Shown one piece after another: positions 51,910-58,772 of a DNA stretch of 64,000 bases. The stretch is taken from assembly GCA_963704505.1 (NCBI GenBank), contig OY969912.1, positions 434,001-498,000 on the forward strand, in the 5' to 3' direction. The DNA is from VRUE01 sp963704505. GTDB lineage: Bacteria > Actinomycetota > Thermoleophilia > Solirubrobacterales > 70-9. The notes under the pieces are model-generated. The model was given only the letters and a program-made list of their open reading frames with translations, made no database searches and was not told the origin of the DNA. The first letter of the stretch is position 1. Each line of letters starts with the position of its first letter. The position numbers and the translations under genes were made by a program.

Positions 51910-53696
51910 AGCAGCTCGGTCAGGCGCCGCGCGGCCCGGGCGGCACCGTCGGTCTCGACAGCCAGGTAGTCGACCTCGCGCCCGATCTCCTCGGCGATCG
52001 CCGCCGCGATCCGCTCCGGGGGAGAGTCGTCGAAGTCCATACGACGACCGGCGCCGTAGCGTTCGAGCCGGTGGCGGACGTGGAAGTTCTGCTCGAAGTG
52101 GTGACGCAGGGGGAAGTACAGGAAGGGGCGCTTCTGCGCCGTCAGCTCCATCGATGTGGTCAGGCCACCCTGCACCACGGCGAGGTCGCAGGCGGCCAGG
52201 TGCCGATAGAGGTTGTGGACGTAGGGGACGACCTCGAGCCCGGCATGGGTCGGCAGCGAGGCCGGGTCGATGCGGGGCCCGGCGACGACGATCATCCGCA
52301 GGGCGGGAACGGCTTCCTTCGCGGCGGGGAAGGAAGCGATCACGCGACGCAGCAGATCGCCCCCGACGCCAGAGCCACCGACCGTGACGATGCAGACCCT
52401 CTCGTCATCGCCGTAGCCGAGCTCAGCCCGCAGCCTGGTGCGATCGCTCAGGTCGGCGGGGTCGAAGCCGGTGACGTAGCCGGTGAAGTCGAAGTGCCGC
52501 TCGGTCCAGTCGCGGATCATCGGCAGCTGCGGCCCGAGCCGCTCCGGAACGATGTCTTCGGGGTTGCCGACGAACAGCGCCATGTCACGGACCTCGGGAT
52601 GGTGGTCGATGTGATCGACCATGTCGGCGTTGTAGTCGGCGGTCACCTCCCCCTCCCTCTCCCCGCCGTCCTCCATCGGCAGGAAGCCGACGAAGTCGGT
52701 GAGCCAGGCGAAGGGAACTTTCTTCTCACTCGGGTTCTCGTGCAGGTAGTAGTCGAGCTCCCAGGCCTCGTCGCCGATCCAGAGGTCGTAACGCTCGTCC
52801 CGCACGACGTCGTGGAAGAGGAAAAAGTTGGCGGCGAGGATCTCGTCCATGCGGCGCAGAGCCTGGAAGCAGTGCAGGTCGTGCTCGGCGGACTCCGACT
52901 CGATGTGGCGAGACTCATTCGCGAGGTGAGAGCTGGCCGGGTGGATCCGCTCGCCCTCGGCCTCCAGCACTCGGGTGACCGGGTCCTGGGCGAGCCAGTC
53001 GATCTGCAGGTCCGGTTCCAGCCGTCGCATCTCCCGCGCGATCGCGACGTCGCGCTGGGCGTGGCCGAGCCCGATCGGCGACGAGATATAGAGAGCCCGC
53101 GGACGACCGTCGGGTCGGTAGACGGTGGGGTCTCGCGGCGTCCGCTGCCGGCCCAGCACGTCCTCGGCGAAGTCCCGCAGCGCCAGGTTGACCTGGACCG
53201 GCTTGCGCGCGTGCGGGAAATGGCCTGCCCCGGGGACCTCCTCCAGCGACCCACCGCTGAGCCGGGCGAGCGCCCGGCCGTCGCGGGCCGGTGTGATCTT
53301 GTCGCGCGTGCCCTGAATCACCAGCACCGGGCACTCGACCCCCTCCGCGAGCTCGCGCAACTCACCGCGATCGACGTGAAGGCGGTCCATGGCCGTCGCG
53401 GCCAGGGTCCCCGGATCGGTGTCGTGGGCCCATTCCACCCCGTCCTCGATTCCCTTGGTCGAGTGGGACTCGGAAAAGCAGCGCGAGATGAACCACTCGG
53501 CGAACTCGGGGTACTCGCCCTGCCAGCGACCCGGGTTCAGATGACCCCACCAGCGGTACGGCATGTGTTTGTAGAGGGAGCGCGTGAAGGGCAGGCTGCC
53601 TGAGCAGCACCGACCACTGGGACGGCGTGTACGGGAAGAGCGGGCCGATGAAGACCGCCCCGGCGACCCGCTCGGGCGCGAGCGCGGCCAGGTCAA
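51906..53696 (-). CDS. 3' part of hydrolase-glycosyltransferase fusion (hydrolase end plus UGT/MurG-like domain)
   Basis: From about base 53600 this frame continues the alpha/beta hydrolase begun at 54093: PVLVIQGTRDKITPARDG with the acidic residue and VPGAGHFPHARKP with the catalytic His. From residue about 200 a GT-B glycosyltransferase follows: ISSPIGLGHAQRDVAIAREM as the acceptor loop and, near the end, VVQGGLTTSMELTAQKRPFL, which resembles the nucleotide-sugar binding site of UGT/MurG enzymes. The first ~35 codons (from TTG 53696) are a shadow of the other frame. The two domains probably act on one secondary metabolite or glycolipid; the substrate is unknown. Confidence 0.75.
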   Translation of the reverse strand: MTWPRSRPSGSPGRSSSARSSRTRRPSGRCCSGSLPFTRSLYKHMPYRWWGHLNPGRWQGEYPEFAEWFISRCFSESHSTKGIEDGVEWAHDTDPGTLAATAMDRLHVDRGELRELAEGVECPVLVIQGTRDKITPARDGRALARLSGGSLEEVPGAGHFPHARKPVQVNLALRDFAEDVLGRQRTPRDPTVYRPDGRPRALYISSPIGLGHAQRDVAIAREMRRLEPDLQIDWLAQDPVTRVLEAEGERIHPASSHLANESRHIESESAEHDLHCFQALRRMDEILAANFFLFHDVVRDERYDLWIGDEAWELDYYLHENPSEKKVPFAWLTDFVGFLPMEDGGEREGEVTADYNADMVDHIDHHPEVRDMALFVGNPEDIVPERLGPQLPMIRDWTERHFDFTGYVTGFDPADLSDRTRLRAELGYGDDERVCIVTVGGSGVGGDLLRRVIASFPAAKEAVPALRMIVVAGPRIDPASLPTHAGLEVVPYVHNLYRHLAACDLAVVQGGLTTSMELTAQKRPFLYFPLRHHFEQNFHVRHRLERYGAGRRMDFDDSPPERIAAAIAEEIGREVDYLAVETDGAARAARRLTELL

Positions 53697-54093
53697 GCAG
53701 GTACTGGGCGCCCTTGGAGAGCCCCGCCATCACCGCCCTCTCGGTCCCGCTCGCGTCCATCACGGCGAGGCAATCACGGGCGAACTCGGCAGGCGCATAG
53801 CGGCGCGGGTCGCGGCAGCGGTCCGATCGGCCGTTACCGAGCCCGTCCATGACCAACACCCGGAAATGACGGGCGAAGTACGGGATTTGCATCTTCCAGT
53901 GGCGCGAGTGGACCAGCGACCAGGTCGGGAGCAGAAAGACGGTCTCCTCCCCCTGTCCGTAGACCTCGTAGAAGAGACGCCGGCCGTCGCGCTCGGCGAA
54001 GCCTTCGGCGCCGGGGTATACGGCACGGCTCTGCTCGCCGTCACGGCCGGTCGGAGTCGCCTCCGCGGCGGCCCGGTGCTCGGCGACACTCAT
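53362..54093 (-). CDS. 5' part of hydrolase-glycosyltransferase fusion (alpha/beta hydrolase N-terminal half), frameshifted
   Basis: From the ATG at 54093, with AGGAGG upstream, this frame codes the N-terminal half of an alpha/beta hydrolase: VFLLPTWSLVHSRHW, VLVMDGLGNGRSDR and the nucleophile elbow MAGLSKGAQYLL (Ser). Meaningful sequence stops near LLR at about 53605, after which the hydrolase resumes in the frame of 51906-53696. The last ~80 codons here are shadow sequence. One base too many or two too few at about 53600-53608 (around CTCAGGC) would join them into a protein of about 730 residues. It overlaps the TetR gene by ATGA. Confidence 0.72.
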   Translation of the reverse strand: MSVAEHRAAAEATPTGRDGEQSRAVYPGAEGFAERDGRRLFYEVYGQGEETVFLLPTWSLVHSRHWKMQIPYFARHFRVLVMDGLGNGRSDRCRDPRRYAPAEFARDCLAVMDASGTERAVMAGLSKGAQYLLDLAALAPERVAGAVFIGPLFPYTPSQWSVLLRQPALHALPLQTHAVPLVGSSEPGSLAGRVPRVRRVVHLALLFRVPLDQGNRGRGGMGPRHRSGDPGRDGHGPPSRRSR

Positions 54094-54725
54094 GGCCTTC
54101 CCTCCTCTAGGGAGGCGAGCCAGCCGTCGATCGCTGCGAGCAGCTCGCCGTGCCCGCGGTCGAAGCCGAGCAGACGCTCCTGGAGCAGGCCTTTGTTGAA
54201 CTGCATGACCAAGGTCGCCCAGGCCTCGGCCGAGAACCGAGCTTCGTCGAGCCCGTACTCGTCGATCGCCTGGGAGAGAGCGTCGCGGAGCAGCGAGCGC
54301 CAGCGGTCGTTGACCCCGTGCAGGCGGTCCCGCATCTCCGGCTTGTTGATCGCCAGCGCTTCGAGCTCGGCCCAGACCTTCGGGTAGCCGGCCGCGAGGT
54401 CCTCGTCGATGAAGCCGACCGCCGTCCGCCACTTCTCGATGAAGGGAGCGTCGGTCCCGTACATGGCCCGCTGGCGATCGAGAACCCGGCTCGTGAACCT
54501 CTCCAGCGTCTGCAAAAGGAGCTCGTCCACAGAGCCGAAGTAGTAGTGGACCAGCCCGTGGTTCTGGCCCGCCTCCGCGGCCAGCTGCCGGGTTGAGATG
54601 CCGGCGGTGCCCTCCCTGACGAGGAGGCGCTCGGCGGCGTCGAGAAAGGCGGCGACGTTTGCCTCGCGGATCGAGGGTTGGGCGGCGTCGATCGCCGGAT
54701 CTGCTGTCTTGGCTGACTTAGTCAT
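54090..54725 (-). CDS. TetR family transcriptional regulator
   Basis: This 211-residue protein has an N-terminal helix-turn-helix: FLDAAERLLVREGTAGISTR, then QLAAEAGQNHGLVHYYFGS (residues 45-63). The C-terminal helical ligand domain has an unusual KVWAELEALAINKPEMRDRL and HGELLAAIDGWLASLEE at the end. It is the first gene before the hydrolase-glycosyltransferase gene, with an ATGA overlap, so it probably represses its own operon. A 22-base inverted repeat covers its start codon. Confidence 0.9.
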   Translation of the reverse strand: MTKSAKTADPAIDAAQPSIREANVAAFLDAAERLLVREGTAGISTRQLAAEAGQNHGLVHYYFGSVDELLLQTLERFTSRVLDRQRAMYGTDAPFIEKWRTAVGFIDEDLAAGYPKVWAELEALAINKPEMRDRLHGVNDRWRSLLRDALSQAIDEYGLDEARFSAEAWATLVMQFNKGLLQERLLGFDRGHGELLAAIDGWLASLEEGRP

Positions 54726-54736
54726 ACGACTAAGTC
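54715..54736. promoter_or_regulatory. TetR operator overlapping its own start codon
   Basis: Perfect 9-base arms GACTTAGTC and GACTAAGTC are separated by ATAC. The regulator's ATG (54723-54725) lies inside the repeat, so binding would block transcription start or elongation, and the mRNA leader must be very short. Strong candidate for autoregulation. Confidence 0.7.
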
Positions 54737-54823
54737 GAGTATCTAAGCACTCCCCCGGGTTCGTGTCAACCCGAGCGTCGGCCGAGCGTCCGCGGCGGCG
54801 GACCGAGGCCTCGCGGCCCCACC

Positions 54824-54829
54824 TATAAT
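54824..54829 (+). promoter_or_regulatory. -10 box for tRNA-Lys
   Basis: Perfect TATAAT, 10 bases before the tRNA 5' end. No good -35 box is seen at the normal distance. Confidence 0.6.
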
Positions 54830-54839
54830 CCGGAATCCC

Positions 54840-54912
54840 GGGCCGTTAGCTCAGTTGGTAGAGCAGGAGACTCTTAATCTCAAGGTCGTTGGTTCGATCC
54901 CAACACGGCCCA
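54840..54912 (+). tRNA. tRNA-Lys (anticodon CTT)
   Basis: This 73-base cloverleaf has a 7-pair acceptor GGGCCGT/ACGGCCC, D-arm GCTC...GAGC, an anticodon loop CTCTTAA with CTT at 54873-54875, and a T-arm GTTGG-TTCGATC-CCAAC. The discriminator is A and CCA is not encoded. The outermost anticodon-stem pair is a G-A mismatch (positions 27-43). It reads AAG, the main Lys codon in this genome. Confidence 0.95.
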
Positions 54913-54931
54913 CTCGGACCGCTCCCTCGGC

Positions 54932-55402
54932 TCAGATCTCGTAGAAGAGGGCGCTCGCGGCGAGCGCCGCGAAGGCGGCGATGATCAGGACCAGCGAGAG
55001 CTCCGAGTAGACGAGCTTGCGGATGTAGCGGCGGCGCGCTTCCTCGACGTGGGCGTCGCTCCAACGGCGCCCGGGCTGCCCGAGCGTGACGAAGGCGATG
55101 CTGGTCAGCGAGGCCCAGACCGAGGCGGCAGCCAGAAAGGCCGAGGAGATGATCCAGAACTTCGGCAGTTCGCTTTGGGTGACGAGGATCGCGGTGAAGG
55201 CAGCGACGAACCCGGCGGTCGAGACCAGCGAGGTCGAGCGCCGGTCGACCGATTCGGCGACCTGGTGGATTTCCCCGGCGACCTTCTCGCAGGCCCGTTC
55301 CCGCCCCTCGCCTTGGTGCGGCTGGATCGCAGCGCTGATGTCATCGGCGCTGACCGCAAGGCGGCGTTCGATCCCACCGCGGGTGACGACCCTGGAAAGC
55401 AT
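54932..55402 (-). CDS. small membrane protein, unknown function
   Basis: This 156-residue protein has an amphipathic, acidic N-terminal half (residues 1-55) and three hydrophobic segments: VSTAGFVAAFTAILVT, FWIISSAFLAAASVWASLTS and LVLIIAAFAALAASALFYEI. The pattern resembles cytosolic-sensor/membrane (SMODS-like or DUF) proteins but is too weak to name. It is the first gene downstream of the exported-protein run at 55434, 31 bases away, so it may share its transcript. Confidence 0.75.
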   Translation of the reverse strand: MLSRVVTRGGIERRLAVSADDISAAIQPHQGEGRERACEKVAGEIHQVAESVDRRSTSLVSTAGFVAAFTAILVTQSELPKFWIISSAFLAAASVWASLTSIAFVTLGQPGRRWSDAHVEEARRRYIRKLVYSELSLVLIIAAFAALAASALFYEI

Positions 55403-55433
55403 GGGTATGGATTCGACCTGCGGGGCCGAAGCC

Positions 55434-56222
55434 CTATCTGACCCGGCAGCTCCGGGTCAGCGTCTGACTGAGGCTGCTCGCTTCCTCGAAGAAGAAGGTG
55501 CCGCGCGCGAGCTTGAAGGGGGCTCGGGAAACCCCGGACGGGGTCGGGCACGATGCCGAAAGGAAGAAGTGCTTCCGGCCCTGGGCGAAATAGGTGCGGC
55601 CGAGGGTGAGCGAGAGGCCGGTCACGTATCCGGTGTGGGAGATCGCGTCGGGCAGGGCGGCGGTGAGGGTGACCCCGAACGTCCCCTTCGACCGCGAGAT
55701 GACGAAGGGGATCGTGTAGGAGGTCGGGCCGGGGAGCGTGCCGTAGACATGGGCGAGGATCGCGGGACGGCCGTGGAACTCGCCATTGAAGGCGTAGACC
55801 TTCCCGTGGGATGGGAACGGATAGGCCGCTTCGTCGATGTTTTCGTAGGCGACGTCGGCGTCGAATCGACCGTGACCGACCAGAGACGATTCGCAAGCCT
55901 CCAGCGCGGCGCCGTTGGTAGCCGGCTGGATCTCTTCCAGCGGGCACTTCGGCAGGCCGTTCAGGTCGAGGTGGCCGTAGCGGTTGATGCCGATCGCCAT
56001 TCGGCTCAGTTTCGGCGGCGGGGCGGTGGTGGTCGAAGTGATCTTGGCGCCGACCGTGGCCTGCACCGGGGCGAGCTTCGTGCGCGGCAACGCCGACGGC
56101 GAGAGCTTGCCCTGAAAGGCGACCTTCAGGTTTCCGGATTGGGCGGTCTCGGCTTGGGCGACCGCGCCGGCGCCGAGCAGCGAGAGGACGAGAAGGAGCG
56201 CGCCGGTCCGCGCCGGTCTCAA
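55434..56222 (-). CDS. exported Cys-x16-Cys family protein (copy 6)
   Basis: This 262-residue protein has a TTG start and a signal peptide ending VAQAE near residue 25. The signature is INRYGHLDLNGLPKC, 16 residues, Cys, ESSLVGHG; then AFNGEFHGRPAILAHVYG and a C-terminal pair in LSASCPTP and TRSCRVR. It is very like copy 7, which ends 7 bases upstream, and like copy 2 at 11990; these three form one subgroup (LAPVxxxVGAK and INRYG elements). The TTG has no clear ribosome site, so it may rely on coupling to copy 7. Function unknown. Confidence 0.85.
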   Translation of the reverse strand: MRPARTGALLLVLSLLGAGAVAQAETAQSGNLKVAFQGKLSPSALPRTKLAPVQATVGAKITSTTTAPPPKLSRMAIGINRYGHLDLNGLPKCPLEEIQPATNGAALEACESSLVGHGRFDADVAYENIDEAAYPFPSHGKVYAFNGEFHGRPAILAHVYGTLPGPTSYTIPFVISRSKGTFGVTLTAALPDAISHTGYVTGLSLTLGRTYFAQGRKHFFLSASCPTPSGVSRAPFKLARGTFFFEEASSLSQTLTRSCRVR

Positions 56223-56229
56223 CCCGCGC

Positions 56230-57015
56230 TCAACCGCGTGCCTTGCAGCTGCGGTTGAGCGTCGAGACGACTTTCTGACCGCCTTCGAATGAGAGTGAGG
56301 CTTTGGCGAACGGGAAGCCCGCGACCTTGACGCCCTTCGGCGCCGGACACGAGGCGGAGATGTAGGAGCGCTGCTTGCCCTTCGACTTGAAGGTTTTCGA
56401 GAGGTTCAGCGAGATCCCGGTGATGTAGCCGCCCGAGCTCGTGTGCGGGAGCGACACCGTCAGGTTCGTCCCGAAGGTGCCCTTCGCGCGGGTGACGAGG
56501 AAGCCCAGCGTGAACGAGGTCGGGGCCGGCCGCACGCCGTACACGTGGGCGAGGATCGCCGGCTTGCCGTTGATCACACCGTTGAAGGCGTAGAGCTTGC
56601 CGCTCGAGGGGAACGGCGAGCGGCCGGAGAGCGGCACGTTGGCGGTGAAGGTTCCTTCGCCGACCAGAGACTTGCGGCAGACGGCGAGCGCGTCGGGTGT
56701 CGTCGCCGGCTGGATGTCCTTGAGCTCGCAGACGGGCAGGCCGGTCGGGTCGATGACGCCGTAGCGGTTGATTGAGATCTGCATCTTCTGCAGCTGGGGG
56801 GCGGGTTTGGCCTTGTCGGCCGAAGAGATCTTGGCGCCGACCGAGACCTTTACCGGGGCGAGGCCCTTGCGCGGCAAGGTGGTGGGCGTGAGCTGGCCTT
56901 CGAAACTGACCCTGATGGTGCCCTTCTGGACGACCTCGGCGTTGGCGGCGGCGCCCAGCGCGAGAACGCCGAAGACGATCCCCAAGGTGATGGTCCTGAT
57001 TCGCTTCTTGCTCAA
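56230..57015 (-). CDS. exported Cys-x16-Cys family protein (copy 7)
   Basis: This 261-residue protein has a TTG start overlapping the upstream stop as TTGA, with AGGGGGA before it. The signal peptide ends AANAE near residue 27. The signature is INRYGVIDPTGLPVC, 16 residues, Cys, RKSLVGEG; YAFNGVINGKPAILAHVYG; then SYISASCPAPKG and the final NRSCKARG. It shows AHVYG, NGxPAI and KGTFGTNL in the same order as copies 2 and 6, so copies 6 and 7 are probably a tandem duplication. It follows the beta-propeller protein. Confidence 0.86.
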   Translation of the reverse strand: MSKKRIRTITLGIVFGVLALGAAANAEVVQKGTIRVSFEGQLTPTTLPRKGLAPVKVSVGAKISSADKAKPAPQLQKMQISINRYGVIDPTGLPVCELKDIQPATTPDALAVCRKSLVGEGTFTANVPLSGRSPFPSSGKLYAFNGVINGKPAILAHVYGVRPAPTSFTLGFLVTRAKGTFGTNLTVSLPHTSSGGYITGISLNLSKTFKSKGKQRSYISASCPAPKGVKVAGFPFAKASLSFEGGQKVVSTLNRSCKARG

Positions 57016-58772
57016 CGCTTCCCCCTGATTCGCTTGAAGGTGACATTCCTCGATACGGCGGTGCTTTCGGCAGCGTAGCTGGGCCTGAAAGAGATCGACA
57101 CCGGCAGCACCAGTCGGCCGGTTTTGCTCCCCGCGAGAGCATCCCGGCCGCGGCGGTTGAGGCGCAAGCGCAGTGTCGTTTGTCCGGCCTCACCCATGCT
57201 TGCGTGTGCGTGCCTGAGGCGGGTGGCCGTCGCTGTGATCGTTCCCGGGCCGGAGACCGTCGCCGGCAGCGCGATGGTCGAGCCACGAGCGCTCGCGCGG
57301 CCGAGCGAGAGGGTGGCGGGCGCGGCCCCCGGGGCCGGAGGGCCCGCCGATGCGGCGGCGCTCTTCAGGCTGCTGCCGCCAACCGGCGCGAGAGGAGCCG
57401 GCGCGGGAACGAATTCGGCGGTCACAGACAAGTTCGTGTCTTCCAATTCGACTTCGCACGGGTCGGTTCCCGTGCATCCGGCGGATCCCGACCATCCGGC
57501 GAAGGCCGAGCCCACTTTCGGCGTCGCCGTCAGGGTGACGACCGCGCCCCTGTTGAATTCCCCTTCGCAGGCCCCCGGGCATGAAATCCCGGCAGGACTA
57601 CTTTTCACCGTGCCCTGGCCCGCTCCGGTCAGCGTCGCGTCGATCGCGATCCCCGGCTGCCCGGGACCGAACTGGAGCAGGGCACCGAGTTCGAAGTCTC
57701 GCGGGCCTTTGTCCGGCGGCAGGGCGAAGCTCGAGCCGTTACCCGTGGTGACGAGGATTTCGCTTTTGCCGAGGCCTTTGTTTTCGTCGATCGCAATCCC
57801 AAGCGGTTCGCCGTCGATGAAGGGCCGCGGGTTGCCTTCTACGCTGCGTTCGAGCTGCCCGCGGTAGACGCCTTCGCCGTTGAACTCGTCGACGACCGCG
57901 ACCGGGTGTTCGAAGCCGGGCTGGGTGTTGTCGACGACGAAGAGGTGGTCGACACCCTGGTCGATCGCGAGGCTCGCGTCGATGAGCGAGACGAAGCGCC
58001 CCTGCGGCGTCCCGGCACCGTCGAGCGTGACCGCCGGGACGTTGGGGTTGCTCGCCGGTTCGTAGCCTTTGACCAGATTGTCGGCGGCGTCGGCGGCATA
58101 GACATTGCCGGTCGTCTTCGAATAGGCGACGCCGTAGCCTTCTTGGAGCGAGCCGACGCCGATCAGGGCGCTCGGCGCATCCCCTTCTTCGACCGGGGCG
58201 CTGTATTTCGCGATCCGGTCGAGTTTGTCGACGTAGACGTCGCCGGTCGTCTTGTCCACGGTGACACCGGTCACCGGGCCCGGGTCGATCACTTCGGTCC
58301 GGTAGACGAGTTCCTGTTCGAAGGGGCCGGGCGGGGGATAGATGTTGGGTTCGTACTTGACCAGGGCGCCGTGCCAGGAGTCGACGAAGAGGTTCCCTTC
58401 TTTGTCGATCGCGATCCCGCAGGGGCCGTTGTCGGGATCGGCTTTGATCAGGGATTTCACGGGAAATTCAATCGCCCCGCCGGTTTTGGTGATCGAGGGG
58501 CCGCGGATGTTCTCCCGGTAGTAGTCGGAGACGTAGATCTCGCCGATCGAACCGATGGTCACGCCGCAGGGGTCTTCGAGTTCGGGGGTGGCCACTTCGC
58601 CCGCTTTCGGCGGTTCCTGTCGCGGCTTCAGACCGCCGAGGAGCACTTTTTGGAAGGGGTGGTTGGGGACGTCCGCCTGTGCGGTCGAGCTCAGGGCGAG
58701 TGCCAGCATGAACGCGGCAAGGACGCCCGCGATCCGACCTACCGCCTTCGCTCTCACCATCGGGGCACTCAT
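57012..58772 (-). CDS. exported NHL/beta-propeller protein with InlB-type repeat
   Basis: This is 586 residues from the ATG at 58772, which overlaps the upstream stop. The signal peptide ends TAQAD near residue 34. Residues 40-370 hold repeated NHL-like blades (PCGIAIDKEGNLFVDSWHG, GVTVDKTTGDVYV, GVAYSKTTGNVYAADAADN). Residues 385-470 resemble a divergent InlB B-repeat: GAVVTLTATPKVGSAFAGW and CTGTDPCEVEL. The C-terminal ~110 residues look like a beta-sandwich ending in basic RIRGKR. Probably secreted or wall-bound and protein- or glycan-binding. Confidence 0.85.
   Translation of the reverse strand: MSAPMVRAKAVGRIAGVLAAFMLALALSSTAQADVPNHPFQKVLLGGLKPRQEPPKAGEVATPELEDPCGVTIGSIGEIYVSDYYRENIRGPSITKTGGAIEFPVKSLIKADPDNGPCGIAIDKEGNLFVDSWHGALVKYEPNIYPPPGPFEQELVYRTEVIDPGPVTGVTVDKTTGDVYVDKLDRIAKYSAPVEEGDAPSALIGVGSLQEGYGVAYSKTTGNVYAADAADNLVKGYEPASNPNVPAVTLDGAGTPQGRFVSLIDASLAIDQGVDHLFVVDNTQPGFEHPVAVVDEFNGEGVYRGQLERSVEGNPRPFIDGEPLGIAIDENKGLGKSEILVTTGNGSSFALPPDKGPRDFELGALLQFGPGQPGIAIDATLTGAGQGTVKSSPAGISCPGACEGEFNRGAVVTLTATPKVGSAFAGWSGSAGCTGTDPCEVELEDTNLSVTAEFVPAPAPLAPVGGSSLKSAAASAGPPAPGAAPATLSLGRASARGSTIALPATVSGPGTITATATRLRHAHASMGEAGQTTLRLRLNRRGRDALAGSKTGRLVLPVSISFRPSYAAESTAVSRNVTFKRIRGKR

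Noticed and set aside
53590..53615. Programmed +1 frameshift as the preferred explanation
   Set aside because: CTCAGGC only partly resembles known shift sites and no stimulator is seen; sequencing error or decay are as likely, so it is kept only as a question.
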